From: Symbiodinium natans
Taxonomy: Eukaryota > Sar > Dinophyceae > Suessiales > Symbiodiniaceae
Reading direction: 5' to 3'
Assembly: GCA_905221605.1 (NCBI GenBank)
Contig: CAJNDS010002754.1
Span: 62,001-126,000 of the forward strand
DNA: 64,000 nucleotides
Shown here: positions 9,196 through 21,052 of the stretch, piece by piece
Numbering within the stretch: position 1 is the first letter of the stretch
Layout of the letters: each line of letters starts with the position of its first letter
Made by a program: the position numbers and the translations under genes
The notes under the pieces: generated by a model
Databases searched by the model: none
What the model saw: only the letters and a program-made list of their open reading frames with translations
What the model was told of the DNA's origin: nothing

Positions 9196-9730
9196 GTTGA
9201 TATATGTGACCCTCCTAGTTTCCCAGTTGACACGTGATGTGCACTTGAGTTGTCTGCTATGAGTGTGAAGCATAGGCACGAGGACATGTCAGGCAGTGCA
9301 GATTTCTTTTGGCTTGGTGAGACCTTGTTTTTGAGTGGGAAGAACCGTTTTCTGTTCGTTTTCTCGAAACTCGTTTGTCGGAACTCGTTTCCTGTTTGTG
9401 ACCTGGTATTTGGTGACCAGAAGTGACTCAAGCCAGTTTAGGTCTGCACAGAGCTCAGCAGAGCACCTAAGAGGTGCTAGGAACCTACCCACAGTGTTTA
9501 GGAGTAGAAGTTCCATGGCTGAGTGTTTTCACCTGAAGTACCTTTGTTTTCCCATGTCTGGCAGACAGTGTTTGAAGCTGGAGAGCCGTGCTCGCATTGG
9601 CTCAAGACGAGCGGAGCTCGAGAAGCTGTGAACAGCGCAGTGAAAAGAGTCCGCACTTCGTGCTGTGAGGGTTGAGTGTAGTCTTGACCTGAGGTCCCTT
9701 AGGCCCCGTAGCTGTGCCACGAGTTTCAAC
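9196..9730 (+). repeat. Shared middle LTR (535 bp)
   Basis: Complete LTR bounded by the short inverted repeat GTTGA...TCAAC. It is 3' LTR for element 1 and 5' LTR for element 2. It equals the third LTR (14447-14981) in length and nearly in sequence; the clearest differences are compensating single-T length changes in two T-runs. This points to recent insertion or recombination. It contains TTGGCTCAAG at 9597-9606, the same ten bases as the 3' end of the dinoflagellate spliced leader. Confidence 0.9.
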
Positions 9731-9733
9731 GCA

Positions 9734-10006
9734 ATGAGCCTTCGCGCTCAGCTCGAGGCGGGGATCCTCACGGGCCAACAATACGAGGACCGGCGCCGAG
9801 CAAGGTCGCAGGACATACAGGCTGCGAGGTCGGTCGCGCCAAGGCTGGCGCTCCCGATACCTCCGCCACCTCCAGTTCCGCGGCCCGAACGCACGCCCGA
9901 AACCCCAATTCCGTGGAGTGGCGCGCCATCGCCTGCATTCATGGAACTTATCAGGCGCCGCCGAGATCGCCAAGAGCGCGATCGTTCTCGCTCCCCGTCT
10001 CCCTGA
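9734..10006 (+). pseudogene. 3' remnant of the overlapping ORF
   Basis: Starts at the ATG of MSLRAQLEAGIL and carries the last 91 codons of the ORF at 3059-4756, identical or nearly so, ending in the Arg/Ser tail. The upstream five-sixths is deleted with gag and protease. Confidence 0.6.
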
Positions 10007-13000
10007 AAGGGAGTACGGAGAAGCCCAACCCAATCCTTGCAGCTTTGTCCCAAGACGAGAGAAAAGAGCCCGATACGCGACAGCCACAACAGCAGTTTGA
10101 GTTAGTCACTGAAGAAGGAATTATTGGGGACAATGTGCGTAGTAAACAGGCAGAGCTTCAGCACCACATGCAGGGACACGTACCATACATGTCTGACTGT
10201 GAGTTTTGCCAGCGGACTAGAGGGACCACTCCAGCACGAAAGCGTAGCGACCTGAACCCGAGAGAGTTTCAGCTTGACCAGTGCTTCTTTCGCAAGCTTG
10301 CATTCATCGTACTGGTTCATACCATGAGCTTTGCGATTGCAGTTTGCTTTAGACCTGAGGGAGAGAGCGCACCAACAACAGCAGAGCATTTGCATCCCTG
10401 GGTCAGGCACTTTGGTGTGAAACAACCGCATTTCATGTCTGATGCAGAGGGACTCACGAAGAACATCGCAGCGAGGCTCGCTGATCTTTGTGAGGGTACT
10501 GAGGACAGCTTTGCCCCCGAAAGGCATGCACCAGCAGCAGAACGAGCCATTAGGACCCTGAAAGGAATCGTAGCAACACATGAGCTTGAGTTGCGTGAAC
10601 ATGGCGTTGTTTTGGATGGTGAGTGTGCGGATGTTTTCGACCTTTTGTTTCAATACGCAGCACACACGCACAACAGGTTTTCAGTTTCTGTAGGGTCGAC
10701 CATGACACCCATGCAGAAGATCCGCGGAGATCGAGTGCGACCGCAAGTCACGTATCCGTTCGGTGCGGTAGCATACGCTAAGATAACGCGGGCTAGAAGA
10801 CCTGACGCGGATGCCAAGTATGCTCGAGGGATCTACTTGGGACCAGTGCTTGGGAGCACAGGTCATGCCATGGAAATCCGCTTGGATAGTGGGGAGACGA
10901 AACGGGTGATCGCGCCCGGACTCAAATTGCTCTACCCGTTGCGTTTCGACGCAAATCTTCTGCCCGGTGCAAAGGCCCTAGATGGCTTCGTGCCCCCGCC
11001 TGAAGCACCGAAGACCAAAGAGCTGTTTCTCCCATATGTTCCAGGTGGAGGTCCTCCCATAGACTGGGTGAGACAACATGGTGTTACACCCAAGTGCCCC
11101 GGATGCCAGGAAGGCGTCAGCTCGAGCAGGCATTCCCAAAAGTGTGTGAAGAGATACCAAAAATGGTTGCGTGATTCCATCGATGATGCTCTGGAGGCAT
11201 TAGATGAAGGACCGAAGGTCGACCGAAGACCTGAGGAGCTAATTGGAGAAGACCCATACGATGATGACGAGCAAATGAAGCCGAACAAGCGAACACGCTT
11301 TGGAGGAGAGGAGGTCCGAGCGTTTGATCCTGAGCAAGCAGGAGTCGGAGACCTGGAGATCCCGGAGATGTCAGCACCGGATGCTGACTGGAATGTATCC
11401 GAGTACCAGCCGTCCGAGGCTGAGGATGACGATATGGGAGAAGCTCCAGAGATGGGAGACGCTCCAGAGCATCCCCAGACATTCCATGAGGGGGTCCCAG
11501 TCCGATACCTGGAGGAATTGCTCGAGAACGCCCACTACACACCACAACCACTCTCTTGTTGTGACCACTACGACGTCGAAGCGGCATGTCACCTACTGGT
11601 TGGTCGGTCGAGCGTGGAGAAGTTCCCGTATGTTTGCTTGAACACAACAACACAACGACAGCACCACAAGCAACAGCAGTCGGTCGAGCGTGAAGCAGTT
11701 GAGTTGTTGAATCTCCAGGACCACCCATGTGTATGTTCTTCAGTTAAAGAGAAAAAGGAAGATGAGTCCGCAGGGGCGTACATGAGAATCCAAGACAGGA
11801 CTCTGTGGGTGAATCGACCTCGAGCCAGCTACGACGACCTGGAAGGTTTCCAGCTGGACCCTGAAGAGACATGGCAAGGAATCAAGAAAGAGGTGAATGC
11901 GCTCGATAGTCTGAAAGTTGGTTATGCAAGATCAAAGAGCGAGATAGATGAGTACCGCAAAGCCAACCCAAACTGTCGGACGGTCAAGTCCCGATGGGTC
12001 CTCACTCAGAAGGCCCCAGGACTAGTCCGAGCAAGGATAGTCGCTAAGGATTTTGCTCATGGCCGACCATCCGCACTCGATTTGGGGTTGAGTTCTAATA
12101 CTGCGTCGGTGGAAGCCCTCAAGATCGTCCTTGCACGGGCGGCGAAGGGAAAGATGCGGGCTTACGGCCTCGACATCTCCACCGCGTTCCTCTTTGCGCA
12201 GGTAGTGGAACCCACCATTATCGAGTTGCCAAGTACATTCGCGCTCGAGAGCGGCGAAACCGCGTACTTGATACTAGAGAAAGCGCTCTACGGTTTGCGT
12301 TCCGCCAGCCTTAGCTGGCAGCGACACCTGAACAGGATCGTATCTGCACTAGGCTTACAGGCGAGTCCGCTTGAACCGACGCTTTTCAGCGGATGGGTCA
12401 ACCTTGAATCCGGATGGGAGTATATCATCATGTTAGCGTACGTGGATGATTTGCTCATTGTGTCCTCTACCGAAAAAGGGTTCGAGTACGTCCACGAAGC
12501 CCTGAGTTCAGTCTTGAAAGTCAAAGTGACAGGGAGGCTGATCGAAGATGGGCAGATGGAATTCCTCGGCCGTTTAATCCGTTGGGATGGACGACAAATC
12601 ATGCTTGGGGTGAAGCCTGAGTATGTGAAGTCGGTCTTTACATCTTTCGGATGGGACATATCCACCGCGAAAGCATCCTTGACGACACCCGACATCAGGA
12701 GTATGTACGATGAGGAGAGTGTTGAAGAGCCTTCGAAGGAGCTGTCGAGTGAGGCCGCCTCACGATTCCGAAGTTGTCTAGGGAAGATAGGATGGCTCTG
12801 TCAAACTCGCTCAGATATAACGTATTTTCACTCCATGTTGTCGCGTGGACAAAGCATGCCACGGCAAGTGCATGAAGATGCACTTCGCAAGTTCCTGCGA
12901 TGGTTAGCAGCGTTTCCGCTGTTAGATCAAATCTTCCCGCTCGGAGATGGCAAGACCAATGAGGGGGAGAATGCCAACCTGGTAGCCTATTGCGACAGCA

Positions 13001-14235
13001 ATTGGGGCAGCGAGATGAGCGTAGCCCGGAAGAGCACCAGTGGCGGAGTGATCTACATCGCAGTGGACGGTCTGTGGTACTGCATAAAGGGGTACAGCCG
13101 CCTGCAGAGCGTCGTGGCACTCAGCTCAGCAGAGGCAGAGTTGTTTGCCATCGCCGAGGCAGCGAAAGAGGTGGCAGGACTTGCGCAATTGACGGCGCAT
13201 ATCTGGGGCACCCTCCAGAAACCCCACCGCGTGTACACTGACTTTGCCTCAGCTAGGCAAATTGCCAGCATGGAGGGGCTACTCAGGCGCATGCGGCATA
13301 TAGACTTGAGGTTGTGCTTTATCCAAGACCGTGTCCATAGCGGCGAGTTGGCAGTAGAGGGAGTAGCCGGAACCGAGAATGTGAGCGATCTTCTCACAAA
13401 GAATTTAAATCGCCTCCAAACAGCGAAGCATACAGCAACCCTCGGACTAGAAGATGTCACCAACATCGATTTCCGAGAGGTCCCAGCAGTCAGGTCTTGC
13501 TTGTTGCTGTCTGGAGTGCTAGATTCTGTACTCGGGCCGGACAACCTCGAATATGAAGCTTTCTGTCGGCTATGCGAACTCGAGACTGAATATTCGACTT
13601 TGCTGATCGAGTTTTGCACGAGTTCACGTTCGAATCTGTACCTGCAAGGAAGTGTGCACCAAGTATTTGTCCTGCCGATTACTCAAGGGGTTGACGGAAC
13701 CTCAAATGACACCGTGGAGCGGGTCATGTCTGCAATGAATGTTGCAAGAGAATGGGGGATGAAGGTTGTTTTCTGGAGCAGCACTCCTTGTACCGGAGGT
13801 AGCCCGTACCAACGGCGACATGAAGATCGGCCGGGCTATCAGGACCATCTACAAGCTTTATTCACGGTGCATCGCAAGCTTTGGCGGAGCTTCTTAGTGA
13901 TGGTGAACCACCCGCAAGTGGGGGTATGGGTCATAGAATGGCCGCAGAGGTGTGCCTACTGGGGATGGGCAAGCACCCGTTCGTTTGCAAAGCAACGAAC
14001 CCACTACACCGGCGAAGTGCACGGCTGTGTTTCAGGCTTGGTAGGCAGAGATGGATTACCTATCCGAAAGATTTGGAAACTGATGTCGAACGATGAACAG
14101 TTTGTGCGAACAATGTCCGAAACGTTTGCATGTACCTGCAAGGGAGATCATTCACGAAACTTTGATCTCAAAGAAACGCAGCACTATCCGCCAGCTTTCG
14201 CGGACGTCGCCCTGGAAAGCTTGCGACTGCGGTAA
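9913..14235 (+). CDS. pol: Pol of copia element 2: integrase, RT, RNase H (open frame)
   Basis: A 1440-aa open frame, nearly identical to 4874-8983. It keeps the two bases missing from copy 1 at 10139-10140, so the linker reads straight into integrase. All integrase, RT (YVDD) and RNase H motifs are present, as is the C-terminal extension with STPCTGGSPYQ and EWPQRCAYWGW. The gag and protease part is deleted; the frame is open back to the LTR and has no obvious natural start, so the stated start is only nominal. Differences from copy 1 are few, scattered and mostly synonymous or conservative. One notable change in the RNase H region is YTDSASA in copy 1 against YTDFASA here. Confidence 0.85.
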   Translation: MEWRAIACIHGTYQAPPRSPRARSFSLPVSLKGSTEKPNPILAALSQDERKEPDTRQPQQQFELVTEEGIIGDNVRSKQAELQHHMQGHVPYMSDCEFCQRTRGTTPARKRSDLNPREFQLDQCFFRKLAFIVLVHTMSFAIAVCFRPEGESAPTTAEHLHPWVRHFGVKQPHFMSDAEGLTKNIAARLADLCEGTEDSFAPERHAPAAERAIRTLKGIVATHELELREHGVVLDGECADVFDLLFQYAAHTHNRFSVSVGSTMTPMQKIRGDRVRPQVTYPFGAVAYAKITRARRPDADAKYARGIYLGPVLGSTGHAMEIRLDSGETKRVIAPGLKLLYPLRFDANLLPGAKALDGFVPPPEAPKTKELFLPYVPGGGPPIDWVRQHGVTPKCPGCQEGVSSSRHSQKCVKRYQKWLRDSIDDALEALDEGPKVDRRPEELIGEDPYDDDEQMKPNKRTRFGGEEVRAFDPEQAGVGDLEIPEMSAPDADWNVSEYQPSEAEDDDMGEAPEMGDAPEHPQTFHEGVPVRYLEELLENAHYTPQPLSCCDHYDVEAACHLLVGRSSVEKFPYVCLNTTTQRQHHKQQQSVEREAVELLNLQDHPCVCSSVKEKKEDESAGAYMRIQDRTLWVNRPRASYDDLEGFQLDPEETWQGIKKEVNALDSLKVGYARSKSEIDEYRKANPNCRTVKSRWVLTQKAPGLVRARIVAKDFAHGRPSALDLGLSSNTASVEALKIVLARAAKGKMRAYGLDISTAFLFAQVVEPTIIELPSTFALESGETAYLILEKALYGLRSASLSWQRHLNRIVSALGLQASPLEPTLFSGWVNLESGWEYIIMLAYVDDLLIVSSTEKGFEYVHEALSSVLKVKVTGRLIEDGQMEFLGRLIRWDGRQIMLGVKPEYVKSVFTSFGWDISTAKASLTTPDIRSMYDEESVEEPSKELSSEAASRFRSCLGKIGWLCQTRSDITYFHSMLSRGQSMPRQVHEDALRKFLRWLAAFPLLDQIFPLGDGKTNEGENANLVAYCDSNWGSEMSVARKSTSGGVIYIAVDGLWYCIKGYSRLQSVVALSSAEAELFAIAEAAKEVAGLAQLTAHIWGTLQKPHRVYTDFASARQIASMEGLLRRMRHIDLRLCFIQDRVHSGELAVEGVAGTENVSDLLTKNLNRLQTAKHTATLGLEDVTNIDFREVPAVRSCLLLSGVLDSVLGPDNLEYEAFCRLCELETEYSTLLIEFCTSSRSNLYLQGSVHQVFVLPITQGVDGTSNDTVERVMSAMNVAREWGMKVVFWSSTPCTGGSPYQRRHEDRPGYQDHLQALFTVHRKLWRSFLVMVNHPQVGVWVIEWPQRCAYWGWASTRSFAKQRTHYTGEVHGCVSGLVGRDGLPIRKIWKLMSNDEQFVRTMSETFACTCKGDHSRNFDLKETQHYPPAFADVALESLRLR

Positions 14236-14446
14236 TTCGCGCCCGCCCGCCCGCCCCTGGCTTGCCCGCCCACCCGCCCAGCCAGGTTGCTTTGCGAGAG
14301 TTAGTCGACCTCCAGCGGTCTGAAGCAGTGCAGCGGTCTAGGACTGAGGAATGCGCCGGAATCCATGGCCCGGCGAAAAGCTTAGTTGGCTTTGCGTGGA
14401 GCTTAGTTGACGTGACCAACAGTGAAACTCTTGGTCATGAGGGGGA

Positions 14447-14981
14447 GTTGATATATGTGACCCTCCTAGTTTCCCAGTTGACACGTGATGTGCACTTGAG
14501 TTGTCTGCTATGAGTGTGAAGCATAGGCACGAGGACATGTCAGGCAGTGCAGATTTCTTTTGGCTTGGTGAGACCTTGTTTTGAGTGGGAAGAACCGTTT
14601 TCTGTTCGTTTTCTCGAAACTCGTTTGTCGGAACTCGTTTCCTGTTTGTGACCTGGTATTTGGTGACCAGAAGTGACTCAAGCCAGTTTAGGTCTGCACA
14701 GAGCTCAGCAGAGCACCTAAGAGGTGCTAGGAACCTACCCACAGTGTTTAGGAGTAGAAGTTCCATGGCTGAGTGTTTTCACCTGAAGTACCTTTGTTTT
14801 TCCCATGTCTGGCAGACAGTGTTTGAAGCTGGAGAGCCGTGCTCGCATTGGCTCAAGACGAGCGGAGCTCGAGAAGCTGTGAACAGCGCAGTGAAAAGAG
14901 TCCGCACTTCGTGCTGTGAGGGTTGAGTGTAGTCTTGACCTGAGGTCCCTTAGGCCCCGTAGCTGTGCCACGAGTTTCAAC
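14447..14981 (+). repeat. 3' LTR of copia element 2 (535 bp)
   Basis: Begins GTTGA after the polypurine tract GAGGGGGA at 14439-14446 and ends TCAAC before unrelated flanking DNA (GGGTCACGG). The left flank of the array is outside the window, so a target-site duplication cannot be tested. Confidence 0.9.
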
Positions 14982-17900
14982 GGGTCACGGTAGTTAAATG
15001 GCAAATTCTATGTTGTGCACCGTAGAGAGCCCAATCCACCCTTGTCATGCAAGGGTTCCAAGTTAGTCCGCTTTAGGCATGCAAATCAAAGCAGAAGGTG
15101 ATTGGTCCAAGACAAGTGTAGAAGACTTGCGTTGGAGTTGTTGCTGCTAATTTGGCCGCATTCCTCTTGGTGAGGTTTCTTACGCGTTTTCTCCGGCAGA
15201 TGCAGAATCTGCTGTTGCCTCTTTTCTGCAGAGCGGAGTTACCAAAGCCGATGTCTGCACTTTAGTGCTTCATCTTCAGTTGGGGGCCCTGCTGGGACAA
15301 GGCGGGAAGGCAGCCTCTTTGTCGCGCCTGTGCTGGGGAAGAGCAAAAAAGCGGTTGGCAAAGAAAGTTCCGGAAGCACTCCGACGGGACTTTTGCCAAG
15401 TCTGGCCTTGGCAGGTCCTCTTAAGCTGTTTTAGTCTTGATAAAGCAGCTATAGAAAAACAGCTTCGTTTGATGTTTCTATTGGTCTTGCCTTTAAGGCA
15501 CGAGTTGGACTCCTGCATGTCTTAAAGTGCTTTAAGAGTTCAGATTGGCAGAACATGCAGAATCTTATTGATGAGTAAGAACAGCCAAAGCTTTTGGCAA
15601 GTTGGAGAGGTGGAACTCCATCTTGATTTTCTTGGCTGATGTTACCGCTTTGTTGCTTGTCTTCGTGTGCTCACTGCCTGCACCTGTGAACACCCTTCTG
15701 TGTCGGCCCTGCGTTGTGCCGATGGTGACAGGGGGCCTTTCTTTCGTGGTTGCTCCACTGGCCATCTGCCACGGACTGCCCTGGGCCGGTCCTGCCTGGA
15801 TGTTCCGGCTCTGTCATCGGTAAAACGGCCATTCCTTTCCTCTGCCCCCTCTAGGTGGGCAGGTTGCCTGCTTCTATGTGTTACGATCAAGTGTAAACCC
15901 CTCGGACTAGAGGGTTGACCATCTCTCGTCTGGAAGGTGACACCCCCTTGGCGTGCAACGACGTCATGCCTATTGGGAGAGACCAGCTAGGGGATGCTGC
16001 TTCCGGGTTATGGACACTTCTATGCGGAGATCAGGCTTCCACTTCCCTGGCAATGTGCCATCGAGCACCTGTGAACAACCTGGCCTTCACGAGAGCCATT
16101 CTCGCCTGTGCTTGGGTTGCTACGGGGTTCCCTGCCTGCTTGGTGTCTATCTCTGCTTGCGTCAAAGCAGCCATACATGACTACCTCCCCATCGGTAGGT
16201 GGCCAAGCGTGATGTGAGCCCTCACATCTCCTCACCGACGTCTGTCAGTTTGGGCATGGACGGGCTGATTCTGGGTATTGAACCCTCAACCCTCACCGGC
16301 CAAGGAGATAGTTGCTTGGCCTTGAGTGCGAAGTTTCGACTGGGGGATTCTCCCGCTTCCTGCGGGGCTGGTGTGGTCCCCGCCTGCTTTGGTTTACCTG
16401 ATGGCTCTAAGTGGAACGAAGCAGTCAAGCCTGCTTTGGCCGGCGGACGAGCTCTTGTGAGTCAAAGGAACGTTGCGCCTTGTGCTCGGAGAGGCTCCAC
16501 TGGCTGACCACCATGGAGCACTCTGGGCTGGTCCTACCCCTTTGTTCTTGCCGTTAAGTCCCCACTGGCTGACCACCGTGGGGCAACTTTATACTTCGGA
16601 ACACGAAGGTTGACACCTACAACGTTCCGTGCTGAGGCACGACTTTGCTCCACCTGTGATGGCGAAACTGTGAACCTTCTCGTGAACGGCCTTGGCTGGC
16701 GCTGAATGTATTCGCATTGGTGGCTGCATGACGGTGATGTGAGCCCTCCCATCTCCCTACCGACGTACCTCGTGGGTTTGGGTGAAGGGACCTGATGCGT
16801 GCCGATGCGCAGGCCAGTGCCAAAGTGGCGTAGCCTTGTGTGAGATGCCTGGACTGGGAGGTCCCTCGGTGTCATTAAAACCCTGTGGCGTTAAGGGTTT
16901 GGTAACTCGCCGTGGACTCTCCCCGTGGAATCGGTAGCTGCTGCTACTCTCGCCTCCCCTCTGACCGTGCGCGGGCACCTCTGAGGGTGGGCCCTTGTGC
17001 GCCAGGTAATCGGTAGCTGCTGCTACTCTCGCCCCCCCCCTCTGGCCGTGCGCGGGCACCTTTGAGGGTGGGCACTTGCGCGCCAGGTTGACTGGTGAAC
17101 CCTGTGCTCGGAGCTACTCCACTGGCTGACCACCATGGAGTGCCCTGGGCCGGTCTTGCCTGGATTGTTCTTGCTGTTAAGTCCCCACTGGCTGACCACC
17201 ATGGGGCATATGCACATCTTTCATCCCCCCTTGGGAGTCTGACTTGCAACATCCTTTCGCCATTGAGTGTTGGTTGTCTTTCCTTGACAACGATTAAGCG
17301 ATCCGAACCTCGTCTGATGATCTCGGGTTGACTAACCGCTGTCGCATCAGTGGCTACATGATGGTGATTTTGTGAATCTGGCAACGTCGCATTCTGCGAA
17401 TCCCCCACAAGCTCTGTGCTTCCTTGTGCACCGGGACTTCATTGACGACCTCGAGTACTGAGTCCGTGGGGTATCTAGTAGTTTAGCGCGATTGCTCGCT
17501 TTGTTTCTTCGGTGTCTGTTCTTTGGTGGTTTCGTGTTGTGTCTGGCGGGTTGTGTGCGCTGACTCTGTTTCACCCTTTTCGTCGAGCCCAACAAGACCG
17601 GCCTACTGTGCTACTGATGTAGTAAAGAGGCGCCAGTCCAAAAAAACAACTGAAAAGTTTTTGTGCGCACTCTGTCTTAACAAGCAGTTTGCTGCGGAAT
17701 GCCATAAGGGCAGACACCAGGTAAGTCTAAGTAAGCCCGCACCGCGTGGAAAACAAACGTTCAAAACCGGGAAAGTCTGGCTGTGTGCTTGAACTTGCAC
17801 CTGCTTAACAAGCATGCCTGTTGGATTCTAGACAAGCACCTCCAGCACCATAACGAAGAGGCCTGGTGGTCCTATGGCTGGATACCCACAAAAGTTTAAT

Positions 17901-19839
17901 GGCGAATCATGTGTAATGTGGATCAGCGTGCTCGGTGACTGCTCTAATGCATTCTGCTTTGCAAGATAACCCAGTGAATGGGTTTGAACTGCCGGACCCC
18001 CCCCGGCGCCTGCAACATGTGCAAGTTGTGCAACTGCACTTTGGGTTGCAGGCTTATGTCATCTAGGTAAAAGGATGCAGGGCTCCAACTCTAAAAGCTT
18101 CCTAGAATTCCTAAAGCCTCTAAACTCTTACTCAGGTTCTTAACCAAAGGTCTTATAAGTTGTTGTGGGGTTGGCAGCTATGGCAACTGCAGCAGCTACG
18201 GCAGCTACGGCGGCTACGCTGGCTCCGGTGGCTACAGCAACTGCTATTACTACTGAGTTTCCATGCAGTTTAGGGCTTGCTATGCAGCCGAATTTGAGGT
18301 CACAAGAGCAGTCTGCGCCTGTTAGCAAGACTTGCGCCAGTGCATGCTAAAGTGCCCAAAGGCACGTAACACTGCCCTAAATTCCGAATTGCACGCCTTT
18401 GGTCGTTATTGAAACTTACACGCGGCATCCTGGGTGGCCTTAAGCCAATCTATCACCTAAGCCCAAAAAGGCTTCGCGTGTAAGGCCACGAAATTCATTG
18501 GTGTTTGGTCAAGTTAAGAGCATACTTCGAGGGATGCAATAAGGGTTTAGGGCTTAGGCTCTAAGCTTAAGGGACACAATAATAATTCGGTCCCTGGAAG
18601 TATAGGGATCGCTAAGTTTGCACCCAAAGAACTCTGCTCTAGGGCTGTAGGCGGTTGTGGGATAAGGGTGCATCCCTGACCCTAAATCCAAGACCCTAAA
18701 CCCTGATCACGGTGGTGCAGGGGTTTATGGAAAGATCCTATAACTTAGGCTTCAGAGTTTGGGATGTACTTGGGTTTTTTAGGATTTAGGGGTTCTGGAT
18801 TCTGAATGATACAGAGAAAGTTTCAGCTTTGGCGGACCAAACTTACGGCCGGTGTTTTTATACGGGACCCGAACCCTTAAAAGAGACAAAAAATAAGGGG
18901 GCTGCGGAAGGGAAGGGTGGGTGGGTGGGGGTGGGGGGGAATTCTTGCTTCCAAACCTTCAATCCTCGGCTGCTTCTCTTTGGAAACCAAGCTTTTTGCA
19001 ATCGCTCTTCAAGGCCCACATACTGGACGTCTTTGTGAACCAAGCAGTGATGCTTATGCAAGTAGTTCTTATGCAAGCAGTTGTGGATGTTATTGGACTT
19101 GCTGGTATTTACCACGCCCTTTTATTTTGCATGGCCCATACGATGGTGCTGCCACCAACATGTTACCAGAGCCGACTTCTTCGGTCCAATTTTGGAGGTC
19201 GAAGCAGATGCCGTAATACCAGGCGCACACCAGCTAGAATCTTAAGGATCTACAGGTTCCCATTTTGGAGCTAAAAAAGTGGAAGGCGGCTAACGGCAGT
19301 ACAGCTAAGAACCAGGAATCAGAGACATAAGTTATGAGTTGTAACGCTTTGGCCATCTCGACTGATGATCTAACTCTTACTTTCTGCAAGAGCCGCAAGT
19401 CAACAAGGTTGTGCCAAGGATATGCCAGGCGCAGAGCATGGGGCCGAAGCCTCTCCACATCTTGAACATGGGGTCGATGATCCTTAGAGAGTGAAGTGTC
19501 ACGAGTCCAGGGAGTGAAATGCAGCAAGCCACAGAAAGCTGTTAAGGGTTCGGGTTTAGGGTTTGGGGTTACTTTCGTGCACAGTGGAAAGCAAAGGGAG
19601 TCTTAGAAGGACCGCGGGGTTTGCCGGAAACCAAGTATGCCTTCACAATTACGTGGTTTTGTTACGGGAAACACCAGCAACCCAAGCATGCCGGGCCTGT
19701 TTTACTGCTGATGTTCAAGCTGCCAAAGCTGCGGTGCAGGCCAAAAAGCAGGTCTCGGGGTTGGGGTTTAGTTTCTAAGAACCCTGTAATGCCGCAAAAC
19801 CTTAAGCTTGCCAATTCTGTTTTGGGAATGCAATAATTT

Positions 19840-20165
19840 TTCCAAATTCTTGGGGCGGCGCTTGCGATTTGTATTTTGGAAGCATAAATTCTTTAAAGAT
19901 ATTAAGGGGGCGATACTTACGTTTTTTTTTTGGGGAATAAATGTTCTTCTGTAAAGGACTATCTTCAAAGGGGCAATCGGAGGGGGGAATCGGGGGGCGG
20001 GGGGGCGCATCTGGCAATCATAGGGGGGCGATGCTTGAGATTTGTGTTTGGGGAATACATACGCTTCTAAAATCATAGGGGGACGATGCTTCCGATTTGT
20101 TTCTTGGGGAGCATAATTTCTTCAAAAAAGCTTAGGAGGCTGGTGCTTACGATTTATCTTTTGGG
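19840..20165. repeat. Degenerate minisatellite, unit about 70-80 bp
   Basis: About five imperfect copies of a unit containing GGGGGGCGATGCTT, then GATTTGT, TTGGGGAATA and TTCTT. The copies differ by indels and contain G- and T-runs. Confidence 0.55.
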
Positions 20166-20595
20166 AATAAAAATTTTTTAAACATCTTGAATAGAGACTT
20201 CCGAATTAAAAGAATGATATGAAAAGAGTTTTTTTCTATTATTATTAAGAAAATAGAATTTGTGGAAGAAAGGAAATATAAGAATTCTTTTATGAATTCT
20301 TCGAATTCTTTGAATTCATATATATAGAAGATTATGAATTAAATGAAACTTGTCATTCATAACCAGAAATGGAAAACATTTGGATATTTTATATACATTT
20401 TATTGATTAGATGGTTTTGAGTAGACTTACTGAGTCATGGGTAGCAGCTGAACGGCCGCAATGTTTTGGAACAACCGTGGAAAGATCTAAAGGGTCTTAA
20501 ATGAAGGAAGATTGTTCGTTGCAACAAGACGAAATGCAAGAAATTCGAGGGGATCATTGAAGACGAAATGAGCAGAAAAGACCATGGTTTGAGCG

Positions 20596-21052
20596 CCCCA
20601 CGAGGCTTTCCAGAACAATGGCAAGCTCAACGCTCGAGGTCAGTCAGGTTTTTTTTTTCGGAAGTTTTACGTTGTTTACCGGAAGCATCTGATCTGCACC
20701 CTCTTTCAGTCCATCAGTTCAAGGGCTCCAACAGGGTGGTTCAAGCAAATTGGGGAATATGTGCGTTTTGCCGAACTCATGGGCAAAAACGCACACATCA
20801 CCCCAATTTGCTTGAACCACCCTGTTGGACCTTGAACGCATGGGCTAAAAGAGGGTGGTTTTTCAAAAAGAGTGCTTCCCTTGAGATGCAGTCCGAAACC
20901 AGCAAAAAGCAATGCCTATGGGAATCCAGATTGCAGATCAGATGCTCCCAGTAAATAACGCATAACTCTTCCGAAAAATGAACTAACTGCTCGAGTGTTG
21001 AATAGCTTTGCTCGTTGCTGCTCTTAACATTGTTCTGGAAAGCCCCGTGGGG
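20596..21052. mobile_element. Fold-back / MITE-like element with nested inverted repeats
   Basis: Outer arms 20596-20620 and 21028-21052 are inverted copies with 24 of 25 bases matching (CCCCACGAGGCTTTCCAGAA in the left arm). Inside lies a long hairpin, arms about 20716-20772 and 20781-20836, with an 8-base loop. No ORF and no clear target-site duplication were seen. Confidence 0.6.

Larger units (their letters stand above)
9731..14446 (+). mobile_element. Internal region of copia element 2 (5'-truncated)
   Basis: Internal region matching 4481-9195 of element 1. The primer-binding site, gag, protease and most of the overlapping ORF are gone. The junction follows TTCAAC, a six-base sequence present both at the LTR end and at 4475-4480 of element 1, so the deletion probably arose by microhomology-mediated joining or template switching. 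Without a primer site this copy can move only if recombined or helped. Confidence 0.85.

Noticed and set aside
15600..17450. Possible DNA transposon with repeated CTGGCTGACCACC
   Set aside because: Repeats are degenerate, no transposase-like frame and no terminal inverted repeats were found.
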